This document shows, in pieces, positions 7,337-14,260 of a stretch of 42,118 nucleotides of DNA. The notes beneath the pieces were generated by a model, which searched no databases, was not told the DNA's origin, and saw only the letters and a program-made list of their open reading frames with translations. Within the stretch, counting starts at the first letter, position 1. Each line of letters opens with the position of its first letter. The DNA lies in the NCBI RefSeq assembly GCF_902859825.1, contig NZ_CADIKB010000044.1:1-42118 (forward strand), written 5' to 3'. This stretch comes from Paraburkholderia phenoliruptrix. Lineage in GTDB: Bacteria; Pseudomonadota; Gammaproteobacteria; Burkholderiales; Burkholderiaceae. The position numbers and the translations under genes are program-made.

Positions 7337-7858
7337 ATGAAAGACACAGAGATAGCACTCGAGCGCTTCAGCCAAGTAATGGGCACCGTCGACGATACCG
7401 TCCACACCTTGCTCAAGGGACATCTGCTGATTGAAGAAGCACTCGCCAGAATCATCGACCAGTTCGTTTTCCATCGAGAACATTTGGCTGATGCTCGTCT
7501 GACCTTCGCGACTAAGGTGCATGTCTGTCGAGCACTCTGCCTGAGGAAGAATAACCTCGGCGAATGGGAATTGATTGAAGCGTTGAACGGCTTGCGGAAC
7601 AATGTTGCCCACACGTTGCAGTCACCTCAGCGAGAGCGTAAGTTCAACCGGGTGAAGGAAATCTATCTGCGCGAAGCTGCTGGCATGTCTGGCATCGAAG
7701 AAGTTCCCAACCGAAGCGAAGCAGAAGTCCTGCTTTTAGCCTGTGGCCACTGCTTAGGCTTTCTCGCTAGTTTTGAAGGAGACGCGCGAAGTTTCCGTCA
7801 ACAAGTATTTGCAATGGACCGGATTGTGAACGCGAACCAGCCTCCCTTCGACCTTTGA
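7337..7858 (+). CDS. small HEPN-type protein
   Basis: A 173-residue all-helical protein. The helix I-E-A-L-N-G-L-R-N-N-V-A-H (80-92) contains R87-x4-H92, the HEPN ribonuclease motif in the L-N-x-L-R-N-x-x-A-H form common among small HEPN proteins. The N-terminal helix L-K-G-H-L-L-I-E-E-A-L-A-R-I-I-D (26-41) is also typical of the fold. The C-terminal half carries another helix (A-E-V-L-L-L-A-C-G-H-C-L-G-F-L). It lies 151 bp after the SIR2 gene on the same strand with an inverted repeat between, so it may share the transcript or have its own promoter. The Shine-Dalgarno is weak (GGAAAG 13 nt upstream). Likely role: RNase-type effector or its regulator in the same locus (inference). Confidence 0.7.
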   Translation: MKDTEIALERFSQVMGTVDDTVHTLLKGHLLIEEALARIIDQFVFHREHLADARLTFATKVHVCRALCLRKNNLGEWELIEALNGLRNNVAHTLQSPQRERKFNRVKEIYLREAAGMSGIEEVPNRSEAEVLLLACGHCLGFLASFEGDARSFRQQVFAMDRIVNANQPPFDL

Positions 7859-7989
7859 CCCATTGGGCGTACGTCGCATAACAGGTCGGGCTCGTTAGAC
7901 CCCGACGGAACTGAACCATATGTGCGCCTCTAGGTGGCCCCCGCGGGAAGCCCGGGCGACGACACCGTCGAGAGGAGCTGCTCGAACAT

Positions 7990-8148
7990 CTAGCCCAAAG
8001 GTTGTATTGTCGCTGCCTTACGGCGAGGAATAAGCTCATGCATTCTTCCCGTCCCGGAGTCCAGCAGACCGATGTAATCCGGCCGCGGCGGCGACGTGAA
8101 GCAGACCAAAAGGACTACCGAGAGAAATAAAGCGGCGACACAACGCAT
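7990..8148 (-). CDS. small secreted or membrane-anchored peptide
   Basis: A 52-residue frame with an ATG at 8146-8148 preceded by GGGAGG at a 7-nt spacing, a good Shine-Dalgarno. The protein starts M-R-C-V-A-A-L-F-L-S-V-V-L-L-V-C-F-T-S, a short signal-peptide-like hydrophobic segment. A Cys at residue 16 falls at an imperfect lipobox (L-L-V-C). The rest is short and polar (P-R-P-D-Y-I-G-L-L-D-S). It is opposite in strand to the flanking genes and is not part of either operon. Function unknown. Confidence 0.5.
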   Translation of the reverse strand: MRCVAALFLSVVLLVCFTSPPRPDYIGLLDSGTGRMHELIPRRKAATIQPLG

Positions 8149-8486
8149 TTTGCAACCTCCCGTTGCAAGTGAAGTTGTTATGTCTAGGACCGCGGTTTAT
8201 ATGTCCCTAAAGCCTGTGTGGTTTTCTCTCCTCTCTCGGGCGCTTGTATGACTGCCAAGTCGCAAATATTTAGCCACTTGCTTGAACGCGAAACTTGTGT
8301 TTTCATTCTTTCCGTGCAGCCCGGAGCCTGTCAGTTGCGCACCGCGAAAGCGGATACGGCAAATCCGGCGTAGACCACCCATGGTGGCCATGGCTTTATA
8401 ACCCCGTCCCGCCCACTTCAGGCAAACGGCAACGCGCGACGCCTTTCGATTTCGCCCGGAGTGAGCGCAACGAACGGAGTTGTGCC
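8149..8486. other. intergenic interval
   Basis: It holds the presumed promoter of the leftward small peptide gene and the leader of the rightward gene starting at 8487. The frame of that gene is open back to 8295, but the upstream residues look non-coding (rich in Arg, Pro and Trp), so I treat them as leader. No repeats or RNA genes are seen. Confidence 0.4.
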
Positions 8487-9737
8487 ATGACATCTGCTGA
8501 CCTTTCGCGCGCCGACGCGCAATCTGCTGCAAACATCCTCTGCTCATATCTTTCTGACCAAGGCCACTCGCTTAGGCTAGAAATCGCCGTTGACATCTGT
8601 CAGGCATTGGCACTCGCGACTATAGTCGACATCAAGTCGATGGCTCGACCACTGCGCGACGCCCTTTTCGAACATGTCATCAGGCTGAAGCAGACGCACG
8701 CGCTTGAAGTCTTAGCTCGTATTGCCGGGCACAGTTGCTACATGCGGGCAAAGCAAGCCTCAGCCGAACCTGTAGCTACTCACGTCATTCTGTGTGCAGT
8801 TGACGGAGAGATGCATGAACCGCGCGCGTCGGCGTCCATTGGAGAAGCCGTCACCAGCCTCCTTACGACCACTCTCGGTCTCATGCCTTCACGTACACGA
8901 CCTGCGTTCTGTAAGGTCTCGCGCCATCCGAGCGGACTCCAACTAGAGGTCAGCCAAGTAGATGCGCCGTGGTTCATCGTGCAGTTGGTCAAGTTTCGGG
9001 AAGACAGTCTCGCTTCGGAAAACCTCGTCCTGCAACCGATTGGCGACGACGTGTTGCGAGTTGCGCTTCGGAAGGTCATTGCAAACATCGAGCAGGCTCG
9101 CCCAACCGCGCTTGTATTGAACGGCGCTGTGCCCGAAAACCTGTCACCGTGGTATTGCGCAGCATTTCATCTCACAGCATTACGAAGCCGCACCGCACGC
9201 ATCGTCTCTGATGAGCGCGAGTTGTTCCTCATGCTCGACGCAACCGGTTGCGACAGTTTCCGCGCCGAACATGGCAGCTTATATTTCGAGGGTCGCGATG
9301 AAAGTTTCCGCGTCGAGGTAGCGTGGGTCGACATGACTGGCAAGGATGCCGAGGCAAAGAAGGCCGATGCCGCTTCGACATTGAAGTCAGTGTTTCAACG
9401 CTATCTGCGCTACCGCCAGGCCCTACCCGGTAACGTATCGGAAGCTCTACTCGCTGTCGGAGGCACCGGCAATACGACCTGGCATGCACGCGCAAGTTAC
9501 CAACGCATCGAGTCGCTTGCCACGGAGCGCGCCATGACTATCTCAGCGCTTGCGAGCAAAGCAGAAGTCGCCTTCCGCGAAGTGAAGCGGCTGCAGGATT
9601 TCGAACTCGCCGCGCCAGCGCTGATTATCAAACTGGCGTTGGCCCTAGATGTCGCGCCCGGCGATTTGGAGCTAACGTCAAGAGTGGTGTATGAGCAATT
9701 TGACGGCGATCGATTTCAAGCGGCGAGTATCTGCTGA
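8487..9737 (+). pseudogene. HTH-containing protein with its 3' end replaced by an IS256-family element
   Basis: The ATG at 8487 has a CGGAG about 9 nt upstream. Native sequence runs for 394 codons to 9668, where the insertion sequence begins exactly at a codon boundary; the last 22 residues before the stop at 9737 are encoded by the IS end. The final 55 native residues (from about I-E-S-L-A-T-E-R-A-M-T-I-S-A-L-A) look like a Cro/CI-type HTH ending L-A-L-A-L-D-V-A-P-G-D-L, so only a few terminal residues may be missing. The N-terminal 90 residues are helical, with T-H-A-L-E-V-L-A-R-I-A-G-H recalling small helical domains found next to glyoxalase-like proteins (weak). The middle is alpha/beta of unknown type. 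It may still make a nearly full-length product. Confidence 0.5.
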
Positions 9738-10078
9738 ACCGGTCGATCGTCTTGCACCGGTTCGCCGTCCTTGAAGGCAACGCCCTCTAGCAACAGCTTG
9801 ATCTTTTCCGGGCCGTTGATACGGCGCCAGGTTTTCTCGGCTTCCTCGATCAGCTTGAATGCCAGTCCAAGGAAGGTTGGTCGCGATACGCAGTTACGCG
9901 TGCGCGTCGTACGGTGGCGCACCGTCGCGAACGTCGATTCAATCGCGTTGGTCGTGCGCAAATGCTGCCAGTGCTCGGCAGGGAATTCGTAAAACGCGAG
10001 CAAGCTGTCTCGGTCCTTCTTCAACGTCTCGGTCGCCTTCGGATATTTGGCCGCATAGATCGACACGAAACGATCGAA
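9669..10078 (-). mobile_element. partial IS256-family copy (410 bp of the transposase 3' end)
   Basis: This segment appears identical over 410 bp to 10079-10488, the matching end of the adjacent complete element. It contains the terminal repeat GAGCTAACGTCAAGAG and the last 116 codons of the transposase (stop at 9716). It stops inside the transposase gene at CGATCGAA, where the next copy starts immediately. The two are in direct tandem orientation. It cannot transpose alone because the other end is missing. Confidence 0.85.
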
Positions 10079-11508
10079 GAGCTAACGTCAAGAGTGGTGT
10101 ATGAGCAATTTGACGGCGATCGATTTCAAGCGGCGAGTATCTGCTGAACCGGTCGATCGTCTTGCACCGGTTCGCCGTCCTTGAAGGCAACGCCCTCTAG
10201 CAACAGCTTGATCTTTTCCGGGCCGTTGATACGGCGCCAGGTTTTCTCGGCTTCCTCGATCAGCTTGAATGCCAGTCCAAGGAAGGTTGGTCGCGATACG
10301 CAGTTACGCGTGCGCGTCGTACGGTGGCGCACCGTCGCGAACGTCGATTCAATCGCGTTGGTCGTGCGCAAATGCTGCCAGTGCTCGGCAGGGAATTCGT
10401 AAAACGCGAGCAAGCTGTCTCGGTCCTTCTTCAACGTCTCGGTCGCCTTCGGATATTTGGCCGCATAGATCGACACGAAACGATCGAACGCGGCGTGGGC
10501 TTCGGCGCGGGTCGCCGCCATCCAGATCGATTGCATGTCGGCTTTCGCGCGCGCCTGCTGTGATTTGGGCAGCGCGTTGAGCACGTTGCCCATCTTGTGA
10601 AACCAACAGCGCTGGCCACGCGTGGCCGGAAACACCTCTTCCAGCGCCGCCCAGAAGCCCATAGCGCCGTCGCCGACCGCTAGCCGCGGGCCCGCCTTCA
10701 GACCGCGCTTTTTAAGGTCGAGAAGCAGCTCCAGCCACGATGCTTTTGTTTCGCGATACCCATCGCCGATCGCCACACGCTCTTTGCTCCCGTCCGGCTT
10801 CACGCCGATGACGACAAGTAAGCATTGCCCATCTGAGTTCTCGCTGCGCAGCCCTGTGTGAATGCCGTCGACCCACCAATAAACGTAGTGCGACCCGGAC
10901 ATGTCACGTCGGCTCCACGCCACATGCTCGTCGGCCCATTGCGCCTTCAGCCGGCTCACCACGTTGGCCGACAAGCCCTTGGCGTCATCGCCCAGCAGCA
11001 CGCTCAACGCTTCGCCCATGTCGCCCGTTGAGATGCCCTTTAGATACAGCCACGGCAGCGCTGCGCTCACGCGAGGCGACTTCCTCACGTACGGCGGCAC
11101 GATCGTCGAATTGAACTTCACGCCCGATCCCGATCGATCGCGCACCTTCGGCACCTTCACCGCAATCGGCCCGGCGGCCGTCAACACCTCGCGCTCTGGC
11201 AAGTAGCCGTTGCGCACGACGGCGCGCTGGCCTTGCAAAGTCTTGACGTTCGCGAACCGCTCCATCAGTTCCGACAGCTCCGCTTCAATCGCTTGTTGAA
11301 TCACTTGCCGCGCCCCGTGACGAACCAATTCGTCCAGACCGAGCCCGACTCCTGATAGACCGACGACTGCTTTTTCCATATCCTTGCTCATGGTGGATGG
11401 TTTGTTGTTTGCTGGCTTCCGACTTCGACAATCAGATTCTCAGCTGAAACCTCCACCGCCTTCAACTTCCCGCCTCAACTCCCCGTACACCACTTCCGAC
11501 TTTAGCTC
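10079..11508 (-). mobile_element. complete IS256-family insertion sequence
   Basis: A 1430-bp element. The left end begins GAGCTAACGTCAAGAGTGG and the right end, read inward on the other strand, begins GAGCTAAAGTCGGAAGTGG; the outer 23 bp match at 19 positions, forming the terminal inverted repeats. The single gene on the minus strand (10126-11391) fills nearly all of it. The flanks are CGATCGAA on the left (inside the partial copy) and ACAACGAT on the right (inside a ParB-like gene). They do not match, so no target duplication is visible, which points to an adjacent deletion after insertion. Confidence 0.85.
10126..11391 (-). CDS. IS256-family (Mutator-type) transposase
   Basis: A 421-residue DDE transposase that moves the surrounding element by cut-and-paste or copy-out transposition. 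Acidic residues fit the family: W-V-D-G-I-H-T-G-L-R (first Asp), A-V-G-D-G-A-M-G-F-W (second Asp, in the D-G-A-x-G-F-W signature) and T-T-N-A-I-E-S-T-F-A-T-V-R-H-R-T (Glu, in the N-x-I-E-S-x-F signature). R-C-W-F-H-K-M-G-N-V-L lies between the second Asp and the Glu, as expected. The length is normal for the family. The start ATG at 11389-11391 opens M-S-K-D-M-E-K. It appears intact. The 116-residue C-terminal part is repeated in the adjacent partial copy. Confidence 0.9.
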   Translation of the reverse strand: MSKDMEKAVVGLSGVGLGLDELVRHGARQVIQQAIEAELSELMERFANVKTLQGQRAVVRNGYLPEREVLTAAGPIAVKVPKVRDRSGSGVKFNSTIVPPYVRKSPRVSAALPWLYLKGISTGDMGEALSVLLGDDAKGLSANVVSRLKAQWADEHVAWSRRDMSGSHYVYWWVDGIHTGLRSENSDGQCLLVVIGVKPDGSKERVAIGDGYRETKASWLELLLDLKKRGLKAGPRLAVGDGAMGFWAALEEVFPATRGQRCWFHKMGNVLNALPKSQQARAKADMQSIWMAATRAEAHAAFDRFVSIYAAKYPKATETLKKDRDSLLAFYEFPAEHWQHLRTTNAIESTFATVRHRTTRTRNCVSRPTFLGLAFKLIEEAEKTWRRINGPEKIKLLLEGVAFKDGEPVQDDRPVQQILAA

Positions 11509-11885
11509 ACAACGATGCAGCTGTTCAGGCAGCACTTCAGGAGGCGTACGAGTCCGGAAAATTACGTGGCCGGCCCTTGATGGCAGCTCGGCGCATCATA
11601 GAGCGAAGAAAAACGCTCGGACGCTCCGCTAACCGGATCATGTCACCCAAGGCTAGCGAGGTGACCACCTCAAGTCTTCTGCGGGCATATCAAACCGAGG
11701 TTTCGCGCCAAAAAGCGATGGTACGCAAAGCAGAGTTCGCGCAGCAGCGCCTGGTTTTCGTCGTTGGCGCGCTGCGGCAACTGTACACTGACGAAAATTT
11801 CGTCAATCTCTTGCGTGCAGAGGGGCTGGCAACGTTGCCAAAATACCTTTCTGAGCGCGTTTGGTCCAGCGCGAGCCCCAAATGA
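11509..11885 (+). pseudogene. C-terminal remnant of a ParB/RepB-like protein cut by the IS element
   Basis: The frame is open from the IS boundary: N-D-A-A-V-Q-A-A-L-Q-E-A-Y-E-S-G-K-L-R-G, then R-A-Y-Q-T-E-V-S-R-Q-K, then Y-T-D-E-N-F-V-N-L-L-R-A-E-G-L. This matches my recollection of the C-terminus of the first member of paired ParB-like proteins with a RepB-type C-terminal domain, found together in plasmids and integrative elements. The N-terminal ParB-like domain is gone, replaced by the IS. The stop overlaps the next gene's ATG (ATGA, 11882-11885), typical of this pair. A TTG at 11577 could allow translation of a fragment. Confidence 0.6.
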
Positions 11886-12784
11886 CGGGCGTCACACTTG
11901 CATTCATTCCTGAACCCTTGTTGGTGCCCGTGAACGACATCCTTCCTTCAAGAAAGCTGTCCGCAACCATCTATGGATCTGGAAAGTTCAAGCAGATCAA
12001 GGCGTCCATCCAGGAAGTAGGACTTATAGAACCGCTGTCAGTGACTCCTGCAGATAAGATCACTGGACAGCATGTCGTGCTCGATGGCCATTTACGTTTG
12101 CTCGCCATGCGGGAACTGGGGTTTTCGGATGCTGCGTGTCTGATTGCTACAGATGACGAAAGCTACACGTACAACAATCACGTGAACAGGCTTCCAACGA
12201 TTCAGGAGCACTACATGATTCGCAGAGTAATCGAACGAGGCGTTTCTTCAGAACGCCTCGCAAGAGCGCTCGCGGTGGATGTGACCTCCATCGTGAAAAA
12301 ACTGTCGCTCCTCGACGGTATCTGCGCAGAGGCGGCCGAGCTTCTTGGAGACCGTCAATTTTCCGCGGAACTGTCAAGGGTCCTGCGAAAAATGAAGCCG
12401 ACCCGACAGGTTGAATGCGTGGAACTGATGATTGCAGCAAACAGCGTAACCGTCCGGTACGCCGAGGCGCTTCTTGTTGCAACGCCCGCCACCGGCCTTG
12501 TCGCCGGCAAAAAGCCCAGGAAACTAACCGGAATCAGCGCCGAGCAAATGCTGAAGATGGAGTCCGAGATGAGCAATCTTCAGGAACAGTACAAGCTTGT
12601 GGAGCAGACGTACGGCCAGGACGTGTTAAACCTGGTGCTTGCCAAAGGATACCTTGCCAAGCTTCTCGAGAACGAATCCGCCCGTCATTATTTGCAGAGA
12701 CACCAGCCCGATCTATTCTCCGAATTTGAATCCATCGTCGCCACGATCTCGCTCGATCATAAACAGCTTGCGATCAATACTTGA
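11882..12784 (+). CDS. ParB/RepB-like DNA-binding protein
   Basis: A 300-residue protein. Residues 18-95 form a ParB/Sulfiredoxin-type N-terminal domain: a start like V-P-V-N-D-I-L-P-S-R, I-K-A-S-I-Q-E-V-G-L-I-E-P-L, and V-V-L-D-G-H-L-R-L-L-A-M-R-E-L-G (the D-G-H-x-R nucleotide-binding motif). An HTH-like helical region follows (about 110-160: S-S-E-R-L-A-R-A-L-A-V-D-V-T-S-I-V). The C-terminus (E-Q-Y-K-L-V-E-Q-T-Y-G-Q-D-V-L-N-L-V-L-A) is typical of the RepB C-terminal domain. The start ATG overlaps the truncated partner gene. Such proteins segregate plasmids or regulate integrative elements; here it is probably a relic of a mobile element whose other genes were lost with the IS-mediated deletion. 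Confidence 0.75.
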   Translation: MTGVTLAFIPEPLLVPVNDILPSRKLSATIYGSGKFKQIKASIQEVGLIEPLSVTPADKITGQHVVLDGHLRLLAMRELGFSDAACLIATDDESYTYNNHVNRLPTIQEHYMIRRVIERGVSSERLARALAVDVTSIVKKLSLLDGICAEAAELLGDRQFSAELSRVLRKMKPTRQVECVELMIAANSVTVRYAEALLVATPATGLVAGKKPRKLTGISAEQMLKMESEMSNLQEQYKLVEQTYGQDVLNLVLAKGYLAKLLENESARHYLQRHQPDLFSEFESIVATISLDHKQLAINT

Positions 12785-12895
12785 ACGTTCGCATCGTGGA
12801 GTTCTGTCGTTCTATCCATCGCCCCACCTTTGCAGACCACCACACGCACATACTTACTGCGCGGATTCCTTGTGAGGTTTTGAGCGCGCCGGTTT

Positions 12896-13260
12896 CTAGC
12901 CTGCAAATGTGTACCAGCTGCCGTTCGCGCTCAACAGCACAGCGCTGTCTGACCAACGAATGTCGTCCACATCGAGCTTGTTACTGATCAGCAACACTAT
13001 AGGAGGTATCCAGGCGAGCGCCGATTCCGTGAGCAGCCCGGGAGGGATGATTCTTGCCGGTGCTGGCGTGACCTTGATGCCGAGGTCACAGCAGGGACAC
13101 GCGTACTTCACCCGCTGATGCTGGACGACGCGGACCTGTTCGGGAATCACGTCGAGTTGCTCGCTGGTCTCGACACCGATCCTAGCCAGCGTATGGCCAT
13201 CGTGCGCGCAGAAGCGGTCCAACCCGGGCAACTCGTGCCTCACGCTCTCGCGCGTTCTTA
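12896..13260 (-). pseudogene. IS66-family transposase (TnpC) fragment
   Basis: The minus-strand frame includes L-D-R-F-C-A-H-D-G-H-T-L-A-R-I-G, then S-E-Q-L-D-V-I-P-E-Q-V-R-V, K-Y-A-C-P-C-C and I-K-V-T-P-A-P-A-R-I-I-P. This is the zinc-binding N-terminal region of the IS66 TnpC transposase. The DDE catalytic domain and the N-terminal start are both absent, and after A-L-A-W the sequence diverges, so about 80-90 residues of real homology remain. No intact IS66 end or tnpA/tnpB is seen nearby. It is decayed mobile-element debris. Confidence 0.75.
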
Positions 13261-13269
13261 TATAGGTGG

Positions 13270-13297
13270 GCCTAGCATCGCCACTGCGATGCTAGGC
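13270..13297. repeat. perfect 12-bp inverted repeat with a 4-nt loop
   Basis: GCCTAGCATCGC at 13270-13281 and GCGATGCTAGGC at 13286-13297 are exact reverse complements separated by CACT. No T-tract follows on either strand, so it is not a standard intrinsic terminator. It lies just beyond the IS66 fragment and about 230 bp beyond the 3' end of the T6SS effector cluster. Confidence 0.7.
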
Positions 13298-13522
13298 GCC
13301 GCATTAGACATTGAAACGGCATGTCATCCGCCGCTGTTCGAGCGGCGTGAGTTTTTGAGACCGGATCTCATTGATGACAGGCCCCAGGGATGAGCCCCGC
13401 CGCCTTCGATTAACGCTTCTCCAGCGAGGAGCGGAGTTCCTATATCTTCCTACCACCGAACTTCGTTGCGCATTCATTTATCAAAACCGCCGTGTTTGAC
13501 CCAGCGGCGATGTCGCGTACCA

Positions 13523-14260
13523 TCAGTATCTAAAATAGAGAACCCCGAGCGCACCCGGTTCACTCGAGGTTTTGCTCTTCTTGGTGATCGCCGGTAGATC
13601 AATTTCCTTGACGTCCTTCCACCCAAACCCTTCGAAAATGCCTTCGGCAAGACTAACAAATCCCATAAACTTGCGCGACATTCGATAGGCAATCACCCCA
13701 AGTATGGCCAAGATACCGAGCCCGCCCAAGGCCCACATTTGCACGATCCCTGTCCAATTTTGCACAGAATCGAAGAAAGCTATTGCGCCGGTCAAAACGT
13801 ACATGAACAGGAGCAATGGTAGGCAGACTTTCAGCCACAGCCGGAGAGAAGCCCTGTAGTGAGCGTATCTGCCCCTACTGCAATGCGGGTGCAGCGCCAC
13901 GATCTTGTCGCTGATACGTCTTATGCCGTACCCCTGCCAAGTGTCGCCCCATTGCTCGGCGACTACTTCGACTTCGTCACCCTCGTCGAAGACCGACTGC
14001 CACACCCACGCCTTGATGGGTTTTCCATCGAGATCGAATTCCAGAAGATCCGCCTCCTCGGTCGTATCCATTGCCATACCGCTTAGGCCAACTGCGATGC
14101 CGCCCAACCCCGCAAGCCCGGCCGCGATTGCCGTTGCGCCCATTTTTTTTCGGTCGGAGTCTGTAAAGAAAAAGTCCTGACTGCGACGTGTCTTACGCAA
14201 ATTGGCGATGCGGCCGCGCAGCAACTTCGCGGTCGCCGGCGATCTTGCCTCAATAGTCAT
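13523..14260 (-). CDS. membrane protein, probable immunity partner of the second T6SS effector
   Basis: A 245-residue protein homologous to the one at 18269-19015: a shared start (L-L-R-G-R-I-A-N-L-R-K-T-R-R-S), a Gly/Ala-rich hydrophobic helix (A-T-A-I-A-A-G-L-A-G-L-G-G-I-A-V-G, about 42-58), an A-D-L-L-E-F-D-L-D-G strand, G-D-E-V-E-V-V-A-E, two membrane helices (about 147-165 and 175-192) and a tail with G-F-V-x-L-A-E. The ATG overlaps the effector stop by 4 nt (14257-14260). Proteins of this type are sometimes labelled putative T6SS effectors, but the gene order effector-then-partner and the inner-membrane topology fit immunity against a pore-forming toxin better (inference). Confidence 0.65.
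   Translation of the reverse strand: MTIEARSPATAKLLRGRIANLRKTRRSQDFFFTDSDRKKMGATAIAAGLAGLGGIAVGLSGMAMDTTEEADLLEFDLDGKPIKAWVWQSVFDEGDEVEVVAEQWGDTWQGYGIRRISDKIVALHPHCSRGRYAHYRASLRLWLKVCLPLLLFMYVLTGAIAFFDSVQNWTGIVQMWALGGLGILAILGVIAYRMSRKFMGFVSLAEGIFEGFGWKDVKEIDLPAITKKSKTSSEPGALGVLYFRY

Noticed and set aside
13118..13393. Plus-strand ORF opposite the IS66 fragment
   Set aside because: It is the antisense shadow of the TnpC homology, which reads clearly on the minus strand.
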